Assembly (NCBI GenBank): GCA_041749275.1 | Contig: JBGTBQ010000216.1 | Location: 1 to 26,549 of the forward strand | DNA: 26,549 bases | Source of the DNA: JBGTBQ01 sp041749275 | GTDB taxonomy: Bacteria; Acidobacteriota; Blastocatellia; Pyrinomonadales; Pyrinomonadaceae | Reading direction: 5' to 3' | In this document: positions 6,001-12,834 of the stretch, in pieces | How the letters are laid out: every line of letters begins with the position of its first letter | Position numbering within the stretch: the first letter of the stretch is position 1 | Notes under the pieces: generated by a model | The model's input: the letters and a program-made list of their open reading frames with translations, nothing else | The model's database searches: none | What the model was told of the DNA's origin: nothing | Made by a program: the position numbers and the translations under genes

Positions 6001-8245
6001 CGTGCGCGAGGGCGCGACGCGCTGGGCCGCGCGTTTCGACGAGAAGAGCGCAGATGTGCTTCAGCTCGAAGACTCGATCTCCGCGCAGGTGGCCGAGGCG
6101 CTGCTGCCGCACCTCACGGGCGACGAGCGCGAGCGGCTCGCCAAGCGCGGCACGGACGACCCCGAAGCCTACGACGCTTACATGCGCGGGCGCTATCACT
6201 GGAACACTTTTTCGGAAGACGGCCTCGCCCGCGCGCTCGTCGCCTACAGCCGCGCCGTCGCGCTCGACCCGGACTACGCGCTCGCCCATGCCGGCATCGC
6301 CGACTACTACAACCTGCTCGGCGTCTACACGGTGCTCCCGACCACCGAGACGAGCGCGGCGGCGAAGGAGGCCGCGCTCAAATCGGTCTCGCTCGACTCC
6401 GGTTTGGCCGAAGGCTTCGCCGCGCTCGGCTTCGCCACGCTGATGAACGAGTTCGACTGGGAGACGGCAGCCGGCCACCTGCGCCGCGCCATCGAACTGA
6501 ATCCCAACTACGTGACGGGGCGGCTCTGGTACTCCTACTTCCTCGGCATGACGGGCGAGTTCGACGGGGCCATCTCCGAGGCTCGCCGCGCACTCGAACT
6601 CGCCCCGCTCACGCCCTTCGTGCGCCACACGTTGAGCTGGTCGTTCTACCACGCGCGGCGCTACCAAGAGGCCGTCGCCGCCGCGCGCAAGCTCGCCACG
6701 GACGAACCGCGCTACGGGCTGGCGCACCTCTTTCTCTGCTCCGTGCTGCGTCACACGGGCGAGCACGAAAGCTCCATCGAGGCCGGTGAGAAGGCCGTCG
6801 AACTGATGGGCCGCAGCCCCTATACGATCTGCTGGCTCGCCTCCAGCTATGCGTCGGCGGGCCAGCGCGAGCGTGCGCTCGACCTGCTCGGCGAAGTCCG
6901 CGAGATGTCTGCTACACGTTACGTCTCGCCGTACCTGCTCGCGGCGCTTCATTCCCATCTGGGTCACCGCGAACACGCCCTCTCGGAGCTTGAACGCGCG
7001 CTTCAGATACGCGACGGGCGTCTCGCATGGCTGGGCGTTGACCCGCAGTTCGACTCGCTGCGGGGCGACCCCGTGTTCGAAGAGGTGCTGCGGCGCACCG
7101 GCAATCCATTCAACGCGCGTCGTTCCACCCTCGGCGCGTTTACCGAGGCCAGACGCGCGCGCGCCACCGAAGTCCCCCAGCCGGGCCACTCCTCCGACAC
7201 GCCGCACCGCGACACGCCTTCCGGCGAGGCGCGCATGACCAGCGACGAAGAAGCGCACAAACTCTACGTCGCGGGCCGTTACTTTGCGACGCGGCGCTCG
7301 GCGGAAGGACTGCGGCAGGCCATTCTCCGGTTCGAGCGCGCCGTCGAGCTTGACCCTCAGTTCGCGCTCGCATTTGCGGAAATGGCCGACTGCTACTCGC
7401 TCCTCAACTGGTACGTCGAGCCGCCGCCGGATGGTGCGTGGGCGCGCGCGCGCGAGGCCGCGTTCCGCGCCACCGAAGCCGACGATCAACTGGCCGAGGC
7501 GCACGCTTCGCTGGGCTTCGTGCTCTGCCACTACGACCGCGACTGGCCGCGCGCGGAAGCCGAGTTTCGCCGCGCCATCGAACTCAAGCCCGACAACCCG
7601 GTCGCGCGCCGCTGGCACGCCCTCAATCTTTCGGCGATGGGACGCCACGGCGAGGCTGTCGCCGAGATCAGACGCGCGCAGGTCGTCAGCCCGCGCTCTC
7701 CCGTCATTTCCACCGCGGTTGCCATCGTGCTCTTCTACGCGCAGCGTTTCGACGAAGCGATAGAACAATGTCACCGCGCGCTCGAACTCGACCCCGGCTC
7801 GCTCGCCACGCACATCGTCCTGCGCTGGTCTTACGAGGCGCAGGGGCTGCACGAGGAGGCGCTCGCCATCTTCGAGCAGGAGAGCGCCTACGCGGGCGAC
7901 ACACCGACCACCCGCGCCAAGCACGCGCACGTGCTCGCGGCCTGCGGTCGCATTGACGAGGCGCGCGAAATCTTGCGCGGTCTCATCGAACGGCGCGACG
8001 AACAATGGGTGACGGCCTACGAGATCGCGGTCATCTACACGCTTCTCGGCGAGCACGACGCGGCTTTCGAGTGGCTCGCGCGGGCCGAGGACGAACACGC
8101 CGTCGGGCTGACTTACATCCGCGTTGACCCGCGCATCAACGGGTTGCGTTCCGACCCACGCTTCGCCGACCTGCTGCGCCGCGCCAACGACCCGGCGTCG
8201 CGCGGCGGAGAGGAAGCGGGCAGATCAGCGAAAGAAAAAAATTAA
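3026..8245 (+). CDS. Giant Ser/Thr protein kinase with duplicated TolB-like/TPR modules
   Basis: Protein of 1739 residues. A short helical N-terminus (MTPERWKQIEEVFQTALD) is typical of this acidobacterial kinase type. The Hanks kinase domain spans about 91-400 and is complete: GRGGMG loop at 101-106, catalytic Lys125, HRD with Asp218, DFG at 236-238 and an APE-like PEYASPEQ. Then come module A (about 429-890) and module B (about 902-1362), each a TolB/FlgO-like domain (IAVLPF..., GLADA, VDGHIRRAG) plus about seven TPRs. Module C (about 1403-1723) has TPRs only. All three end with a related motif (FGPLRAEPRF, FDSLRGDPVF, INGLRSDPRF). No transmembrane segment is visible between kinase and repeats, so it is probably cytosolic. 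The sigma factor just upstream is the likely partner; the TPR tail probably docks substrates. The stop codon sits in the palindrome that follows. Confidence 0.93.
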   Translation: MTPERWKQIEEVFQTALDLPTVERRGYIAGACAGDETLREQVEALVAQHEEAGEFIESPALEAAALRPPGEILETAPLTGGLEDPAIGRRFGAYRIVREIGRGGMGAVYLAERADSEFRLRVAVKLIKRGMDTDFILRRFRNERQILASLDHPHIARLIDGGTTDDGLPYFVMEYIEGLPVYRYCDERKLTLRERLALFQQVCDAVHYAHRNLVIHRDIKPSNILVTPDGTPKLLDFGIAKVLNPEIADAITLDPTATAMRLMTPEYASPEQVQGLKVTPTSDVYSLGILLYELLTGHRPYRLRNRAPHEVARVICEEEPSHPSDRIMSRDDMLPAHPPGEDHTTLSYVYWSRGSTVESLRRELSGDLDNIVMKALRKEPERRYLSAEELRDDITRYLEGRPVFAPPHSPSRPRRPAPMVTAGPVAGEKTIAVLPFKLIGAREADDTGDEYLGIGLADALITRLSGVRRFVVRPTSSVLRYGEGGEPLRAGAELAVEYVVDGHIRRAGQVLRVTVQLSEVSEGATRWAGRFDQQFTDVLQLEDAISEQIAAALIPRLTGEEQQQIAKRGTDNAEAYDAYLRGRYHWHSLTEQGFAKAIEDYRRAIELDPGYALAHAGIAVYYLFLGIYGVRPFAESSAAAKEAALKAVELDPALAEAHAALGFAVQCRDFDWHAAEDHHRRAVELNPNNSTAHNWYSFLLLGQARFDEALAEARRALELDPVTPLVQQSLAWCHYHSGRFDEALSVYRRIIESEPRFPWGRVTYSWALICSGIYEEAVAQAEKALEIAGNSQLYTASLGIAYAAANRRADAQGVLERLREMAHTEYVSPYFLALIHCHLGDKEKALMLLEEALRIGDAWVIWLAVEPQFGPLRAEPRFQTLIERTGNPLVTGGRAPERTQPTVAVLPFRLFDTRRDGETSEDYLGLGLADAVITRLSNVRRFVMRPTSSVMRYHAVDADPLRAGAELDVEYVVDGNIRRAGETLRVTVQLLNVREGATRWAARFDEKSADVLQLEDSISAQVAEALLPHLTGDERERLAKRGTDDPEAYDAYMRGRYHWNTFSEDGLARALVAYSRAVALDPDYALAHAGIADYYNLLGVYTVLPTTETSAAAKEAALKSVSLDSGLAEGFAALGFATLMNEFDWETAAGHLRRAIELNPNYVTGRLWYSYFLGMTGEFDGAISEARRALELAPLTPFVRHTLSWSFYHARRYQEAVAAARKLATDEPRYGLAHLFLCSVLRHTGEHESSIEAGEKAVELMGRSPYTICWLASSYASAGQRERALDLLGEVREMSATRYVSPYLLAALHSHLGHREHALSELERALQIRDGRLAWLGVDPQFDSLRGDPVFEEVLRRTGNPFNARRSTLGAFTEARRARATEVPQPGHSSDTPHRDTPSGEARMTSDEEAHKLYVAGRYFATRRSAEGLRQAILRFERAVELDPQFALAFAEMADCYSLLNWYVEPPPDGAWARAREAAFRATEADDQLAEAHASLGFVLCHYDRDWPRAEAEFRRAIELKPDNPVARRWHALNLSAMGRHGEAVAEIRRAQVVSPRSPVISTAVAIVLFYAQRFDEAIEQCHRALELDPGSLATHIVLRWSYEAQGLHEEALAIFEQESAYAGDTPTTRAKHAHVLAACGRIDEAREILRGLIERRDEQWVTAYEIAVIYTLLGEHDAAFEWLARAEDEHAVGLTYIRVDPRINGLRSDPRFADLLRRANDPASRGGEEAGRSAKEKN

Positions 8246-8320
8246 CCACGCAGGCACAAAGCACACACGGAAGAAAAGGGAGGGGTTCTTCCGTGTGTGC
8301 TTTGTGTCTTCGTGGTTAAT
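8241..8320. repeat. Long intergenic palindrome (AACCAC type) overlapping the kinase stop codon
   Basis: Arms of 35 bases (8241-8275 and 8286-8320) match at 33 positions and enclose a 10-base purine loop. The outer end reads ATTAACCACG and the inside carries GGCACAAAGC-like words. The TAA at 8243-8245 that ends the kinase gene belongs to the left arm. It lies between convergent genes and could act as a bidirectional terminator or transcript-stabilising hairpin. It resembles the palindromes at 15400, 21044 and 25133. Confidence 0.9.
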
Positions 8321-8364
8321 CCCGTCCGACGCTCCGCCCCGGATTGAATTAACGAGAAGTTTCG

Positions 8365-8577
8365 TCAGCGTGCGTTCGCAAACGACGCCGCGTAAGCGAC
8401 CCGCTCACGCGGCTGGCGTTCGCCGCGCCGGCGCGCTTGAAGCGCCAGCCGGTGCTCGATGAGATCGAACACGGCCTCGACGACGCGCGACAGCTCGTAG
8501 GCGAATGCGTCGGACACGAGCGCCAGCAGAAAGCCGCCCACCGCGGCCAGCGATATGATTGACAGTATTAACAACAT
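8365..8577 (-). CDS. Possible small single-pass membrane protein
   Basis: Open frame of 70 residues with a hydrophobic N-terminus (MLLILSIISLAAVGGFLLALV), then an amphipathic helix (YELSRVVEAVFDLIEHRLAL) and a basic tail rich in Arg. It would be an inner-membrane peptide with a cytoplasmic tail. A purine-rich stretch (GGGAGAGATGAGAG) precedes the ATG, which is compatible with a ribosome site though its spacing is long. It does not overlap any better gene and is convergent with the kinase. I do not recognise a family. Because the region is GC-rich, a chance open frame of this length is quite possible, so the call is tentative. Confidence 0.4.
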   Translation of the reverse strand: MLLILSIISLAAVGGFLLALVSDAFAYELSRVVEAVFDLIEHRLALQARRRGERQPRERVAYAASFANAR

Positions 8578-8987
8578 CTCTCATCTCTCCCTCACTTCTT
8601 CAAGTACCCCGCCCGAATTCTCTCTCAACTCCTAACGCGCGAAGCGTCGGGCAGAGGGATCACGCGATGCGCGCGTTATTTTGACTGACTTCGACTTGTG
8701 CGCGACCTCCGCGCAAAAAATGAACGGCGGGCGCCGCCGTCTCTTGCACAGTGAGCAGTGCGAAGAAAAAGAAAGAGGCCGGAGATTGTTTCACTCAAGC
8801 CTCTTCCTGTTTCTGTTTTTACCGCCTACAGTTCACTGCTTACCGACTCCAAGCTCCGTCGGAGCTTGGAGTCGAACCATGACGAGCTTTCGACAAACAT
8901 TCCGTTCCTACGGAGCAAACGCAGGCTTCGATTTTTCGCGCACGCCTCTCAATTCTTCCACCTTCAAACTCCTTCGCCCCTCGCGCC
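8578..8987. other. 410-base gene-free stretch
   Basis: No convincing coding region on either strand; open frames here are short, lack ribosome sites and have unlikely composition. It contains the perfect hairpin at 8845-8873 and, just before it, a loose dyad of AGCAGTG-type words and purine runs (about 8750-8785) answered by their complements (about 8803-8840). It lies beyond the stop codon of the Asp-box protein gene. Confidence 0.6.
8845..8873. repeat. Perfect 14-bp hairpin
   Basis: GACTCCAAGCTCCG (8845-8858) is followed after a single T by its exact complement (8860-8873). It is 115 bases past the end of the Asp-box protein gene, which is transcribed toward it, so it is a candidate transcription end or RNA-stabilising structure. 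No T-run follows on either strand. Confidence 0.7.
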
Positions 8988-11900
8988 TCACGGCTTCGGC
9001 AATTCAATCGGCTTGCCCGTCATCAGCGTCGGCGCACCCGCGCGGCGCAACGTTTCGTTCAACCGCGGCACGGCATCGGCGAGGAACTTGTTGACCTCGG
9101 CGATCTTCGCGTCGAACTCCTTCTGAATCTCGGTAAAGAGTTCGCGCTGCGCGGGCGTGGGTGCGGCGTTCGTCGCGTCAACGGTAAAGAAGAGTCCGCC
9201 GATGCGGTCAACGAGTTGCGCGCGGCCCTCAAAGCCTAAACCGCCGTCGGGCTGCGCCAGTTTGTTCTGCAACTCTTCGACCTTCTTTTTCTGCTCCGTG
9301 AGGTTGTCCGACAACTCCTTCGGCACATCCGTCAGACGGTCTTTCACCGTCCGCTCGACGAACTCGACCTGAGTTTTGAGGCTGTCGAGCGTTCGCAGAG
9401 CGTTGTTCGTCGCCGTCTGCATATCACGGAGTTTGAGTGTCATGTCGAGCTGCGCTTGCAGGTCGGAGGCCGGCACGCTGATGGTCGGGTCGAGTCTGAC
9501 TTCGACCTTCTTCTCGAACGACTTGTCGCCGACAAACAGCTTGACGGTGTACGTGCCGGGCAACACTTGCGGCCCGCGCGGCCCGCCGGTGAACTGCGTC
9601 TCTTCGTCCGTCGGGGGCCGTCGCACCTGCGGCCCGCCATAGCGCAGGTTCCATGAGACGCGGTTGAGACCCTTCTCCTTCGCCGCGTTCTCGATCTCCG
9701 AAATCATCTTCCCCTTGTCATCGAGAATCTGAATCTTCACCTTCGTCTTCTCGTCCGGTTTTTCTTTGAGATGGTAGCTCAGGAGCGCGCCGTAAGGCGG
9801 GTTCGGCCCGGCAAAGACCTTGTCGCCGATGCCGTAGCGCGTAAAGCGCGTCGTGTAGCGCAGCGCAGTCCGCGCGTCGAACAAGTGTACGTCCTTGCGC
9901 GCGACCTCCGGCGTGAGCTGTTGGATGGGCGTGGCGTCGTCGAGAATCCAGATCGAGCGCCCGTGCGTGCCGAGGATGAGATCGTTGTCGCGCGGGTGGA
10001 CGAGAATGTCGTGGACGGCGACGTGCGGCAGGTTCTTCAGACCGAGGCTCGTCCAGTTGTCGCCGCCCGTGTACGAGACATAGAGACCTAATTCCGTCCC
10101 GGCGTAAATCAGTTTCGGATTCTTCGGGTCTTCGCGCACCACCCAGACGTGCGCCTTCGCGGGGAGATTCCCGGTGATGTTGCGGAAGGTGCGTCCGCCG
10201 TCCGTCGTCTTGAAGACGTAGGGGCGAAAGTCGTCGAGCATGTGGCGGTCGAAAGAGACATAGACCGTGCTCGCGTCCGCGCGCGACGGCTCGACGTGCG
10301 AGACGGGCGAGTTCGGCGCGACGCCCGCGACGTTCTTCGTGATGTTCGTCCAGTTCTTGCCGCCGTCGGTCGTCACTTGCAGGTTGCCGTCGTCCGTGCC
10401 GGCCCAGATTGTGCCGGTCTTTAACGGCGACTCGGCGAGGCTGATGACGGTCGTGTGGTATTCAGCGCCCGTGTTCTCGAAGGCGACGGGGCCGCCCGCG
10501 CCCTTCTGTTTGGCCTTGTCGTTGGTCGTGAGGTCAGGGCTGATCGTCGTCCACGTCTTGCCGAAGTCCGTGGACTTGAAGACGACGCTGCCCGCCAGAT
10601 AGACCGTGTTCTTGTCGTGCGGCGACTGAATGATCGGCGAGTTCCAGTTGAAACGATATTTCGCCACCTCCGCCGGGCCGCCGTCGTCGCCCATGTAAGG
10701 AACGACGAGCTGCTGCTCGCGCGTCCGCATGTCGGTGCGGACGATGTTGCCGCCCTGCGACTCGGAGAGATAAAGGTCTGGGTCGTCCGCGTGGTTGAAG
10801 ACGTAGAAGCCGTCGCCGAAAGAGATCATCCGCCAATCGTCGTTGAGGATGCCCGCCGGCTCGCGCGTGCGCGACGGCCCCGTCCACGTGCCGTTGTCTT
10901 GCAGCCCGCCCATGACGTAGTAGAACGGCTGCCGGTTGTCGGCGTGAATCTGATAGAACTGGCCGAGCGGCATGTTGTTGACATACTCCCAACTCTCGCC
11001 GCCGTCGTAACTCACGGCGACGCCGCCGTCCTGTCCCTGCCACATCCGTTTCGGATTCGTCGGATCAATCCACAGCGCGTGATAGTCAATGTGCGTTCTT
11101 CCGGTGATCGAGCGGAACGTGCGCCCGCCATCCACCGAGACAAAGAGGGTCGAGGCGACCGCATACACTCTGTTCTCATTCGTCGGGTCAACACGCAAAT
11201 CCGTGTAGTAGAAACCGCGCGAGACGATTGACGTTTGCTTCGAGACGTTGCGCCACGTCTCGCCGCGGTCGTCCGAGCGCCAGAGCGTGCCGTCCTTCGC
11301 CTCCGTGATGGCATAGACCACGTTCGGGTTCGACGGCGCGACCTTGACGCCGATGCGCCCGACGAGTTTCGGCAGTCCGCCTTCCAACTTCTTCCACGTG
11401 CGCCCGCCGTCCGTCGAACGGAACACGCCGCCCTTCTCACCTCCCGAAGTGTGCGTCCACGGCGTTCGGCGGAACTTCCACATCGCGGCGTAAAGGATGT
11501 TCGGATTCGTCGGGTCAATGTCCATGTCTGCGACGCCGTGCTCGTTATCAATGAAGAGAGTCTTCGTCCACGTCTTGCCGCCGTCGGTCGTCATAAAAAC
11601 GCCGCGCTCGTCGTTCGGCCCGAAGGCGTGGCCGAGCGCGCCGACGTAGACGACATCCGGGTTGCGCGGGTTGACGAGGATGCGCGAGATGCGTTCCGAA
11701 TCACGAAGGCCCATGTGCTGCCAACTCTTCCCGCCGTCCGTTGATTTATAAACGCCGTCGCCGAACGAAACCGAGTTCCGCACGTTCGACTCGCCCGTCC
11801 CGACCCACACCACGTCCGGGTTGCCGGGTTCGAGCGCGATGTCGCCGATGGAGATCGTCCCCTCCCGCTCGAACACCGGCGTCCAACGCACGCCGCCGTT

Positions 11901-12197
11901 CGTCGTCTTCCACAGCCCGCCCGAAGCGGTCGCTACGTAGACGAGGTGCGGGTTGCCCGGCACGCCCTCCACGTCCGCCGTCCGCCCGCCCATGTTGGCC
12001 GGGCCAATCTGCCGCCATTCGAGACGCTCGTAAGATTTAATCTCGGTGGCCGCGTCTTCCGGCTGGCTCTCCGCTGTCGGCGTCGGCGTTTGCGCCGGTT
12101 GAGGCTGGTGCTGTGCCGCGACAGGTGCGAAGCACCACAACGCGATGAAGAGGAACAGGGACACCGCCCACGCGCGGGCGGATTTGGATTCGGGCAT
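8988..12197 (-). CDS. Secreted Asp-box (BNR/sortilin-VPS10-like) beta-propeller protein
   Basis: Exported protein of 1069 residues. The open frame runs up to 12470, but I place the start at ATG 12197: a GGGAG ribosome site lies 9 bases upstream and a signal peptide follows at once (MPESKSARAWAVSLFLFIAL..., cleavage near VAAQ). Residues about 60-850 hold at least eleven Asp-box repeats of the form S-x-D-x-G-x-T-W, for example KTTNGGVRW, KSTDGGKSW, RSTDGGRTW, SYDGGESW, KSTDFGKTW and TTDGGKNW, as in sortilin-type ten-bladed propellers and BNR glycosidases. The last 220 residues contain a beta-sandwich-like part (GTYTVKLFVGDKSFEKKVEV) and a helical, partly coiled-coil tail. Many databases call such proteins glycosyl hydrolases, but I see no proof of catalysis; binding or peptidase-associated roles are equally likely. 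It appears monocistronic. Confidence 0.9.
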   Translation of the reverse strand: MPESKSARAWAVSLFLFIALWCFAPVAAQHQPQPAQTPTPTAESQPEDAATEIKSYERLEWRQIGPANMGGRTADVEGVPGNPHLVYVATASGGLWKTTNGGVRWTPVFEREGTISIGDIALEPGNPDVVWVGTGESNVRNSVSFGDGVYKSTDGGKSWQHMGLRDSERISRILVNPRNPDVVYVGALGHAFGPNDERGVFMTTDGGKTWTKTLFIDNEHGVADMDIDPTNPNILYAAMWKFRRTPWTHTSGGEKGGVFRSTDGGRTWKKLEGGLPKLVGRIGVKVAPSNPNVVYAITEAKDGTLWRSDDRGETWRNVSKQTSIVSRGFYYTDLRVDPTNENRVYAVASTLFVSVDGGRTFRSITGRTHIDYHALWIDPTNPKRMWQGQDGGVAVSYDGGESWEYVNNMPLGQFYQIHADNRQPFYYVMGGLQDNGTWTGPSRTREPAGILNDDWRMISFGDGFYVFNHADDPDLYLSESQGGNIVRTDMRTREQQLVVPYMGDDGGPAEVAKYRFNWNSPIIQSPHDKNTVYLAGSVVFKSTDFGKTWTTISPDLTTNDKAKQKGAGGPVAFENTGAEYHTTVISLAESPLKTGTIWAGTDDGNLQVTTDGGKNWTNITKNVAGVAPNSPVSHVEPSRADASTVYVSFDRHMLDDFRPYVFKTTDGGRTFRNITGNLPAKAHVWVVREDPKNPKLIYAGTELGLYVSYTGGDNWTSLGLKNLPHVAVHDILVHPRDNDLILGTHGRSIWILDDATPIQQLTPEVARKDVHLFDARTALRYTTRFTRYGIGDKVFAGPNPPYGALLSYHLKEKPDEKTKVKIQILDDKGKMISEIENAAKEKGLNRVSWNLRYGGPQVRRPPTDEETQFTGGPRGPQVLPGTYTVKLFVGDKSFEKKVEVRLDPTISVPASDLQAQLDMTLKLRDMQTATNNALRTLDSLKTQVEFVERTVKDRLTDVPKELSDNLTEQKKKVEELQNKLAQPDGGLGFEGRAQLVDRIGGLFFTVDATNAAPTPAQRELFTEIQKEFDAKIAEVNKFLADAVPRLNETLRRAGAPTLMTGKPIELPKP

Positions 12198-12334
12198 GGA
12201 TTCGACTCCCTCTGAAGAATGGATTAAAAATTGAGACGTGGAGGGGCAGGATAAACTAAGAGGCGGCTGGTCGTCCATGAAGAAGTGACGAGTAGCGAGC
12301 AGAGTGTGACGAGTGGGACGCTGTTTCTCAACGC

Positions 12335-12667
12335 TCAGTCTTGCACGATATCGCCGAATCCGAATTCGTGCCGCACGAACTCTTTCACGCCCTCGCGCCC
12401 CTTCAGACGCAACCACGCGGGGCCGCCTTCGCGCTCGACCATCAGCTCGAAATCGAGGAACGGACAGCACCGTCGCTCGTAAGTGATGAACTCCGCCACG
12501 TCTCGCACTATCTGCGACGTTGAGGGCAAACGTATTTCGTAGCCGTCCGGCAGTTCCCGCACCTCTTCGATGGCCGCACCGAGGCGCGTCTCCAGCTCCT
12601 TCCGGCGCTGTCTCTGTCCATCGTCGAGCGCCGACATGACACAGGCGATAGGTGATTCTTGACTCAT
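12335..12667 (-). CDS. Conserved small protein with an RRCCPF motif, function unknown
   Basis: Protein of 110 residues starting at ATG 12667, which has a GAGG ribosome site 6 bases upstream; an alternative in-frame ATG lies at 12679. Visible blocks are an N-terminal SPIACVMSALDDGQRQRR, a helical middle, a YEIRLPS strand, the TYERRCCPFLDFELMVER segment and a C-terminal WLRLKGREGVKEFVRHEF. The adjacent cysteines plus the early Cys could bind a metal or react with a thiol, but this is inference. I believe I have seen similar unnamed proteins in soil bacteria, sometimes near metal-response genes, without an assigned function. It is divergent from recN across about 165 bases. A weak promoter is proposed at 12692-12720. 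No signal peptide or membrane segment. Confidence 0.72.
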   Translation of the reverse strand: MSQESPIACVMSALDDGQRQRRKELETRLGAAIEEVRELPDGYEIRLPSTSQIVRDVAEFITYERRCCPFLDFELMVEREGGPAWLRLKGREGVKEFVRHEFGFGDIVQD

Positions 12668-12691
12668 CTCAAACCTCATGCAAACGGAAAC

Positions 12692-12720
12692 ATTCTATCA
12701 ATCCTTGCCTCGGATGTTGA
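12692..12720 (-). promoter_or_regulatory. Candidate promoter of the RRCCPF protein gene
   Basis: On the minus strand TCAACA (12720-12715) and TAGAAT (12697-12692) are 17 bases apart, matching four and five of six consensus positions. The start codon lies about 25 bases further on. Plausible but unproven. Confidence 0.3.
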
Positions 12721-12834
12721 CCGAAGTGGCCCTCATCCGAACGCCGCGCGCACCTTCAAAAACATGACAGCCGATGGTGTACAATGCGCTTCGCTTCACT
12801 TCGCTTCGCCGGGCCGGAGATTGATTGTAGACCG

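Noticed and set aside
5180..8098. Open frame of 972 codons on the minus strand
   Set aside because: It is antisense to the kinase TPR region. High GC at third positions of the plus-strand gene removes stops on the other strand; the translation is Arg/Ala/Val-rich with no recognisable domain.
12198..12470. N-terminal extension of the Asp-box protein
   Set aside because: The signal peptide begins at 12197 after a good ribosome site; the extension is Arg-rich and overlaps the separate gene at 12335-12667.
12740..12834. LexA/SOS box upstream of recN
   Set aside because: No convincing palindromic operator could be read; the only repeat is a run of CTTCGCTTC-type words.
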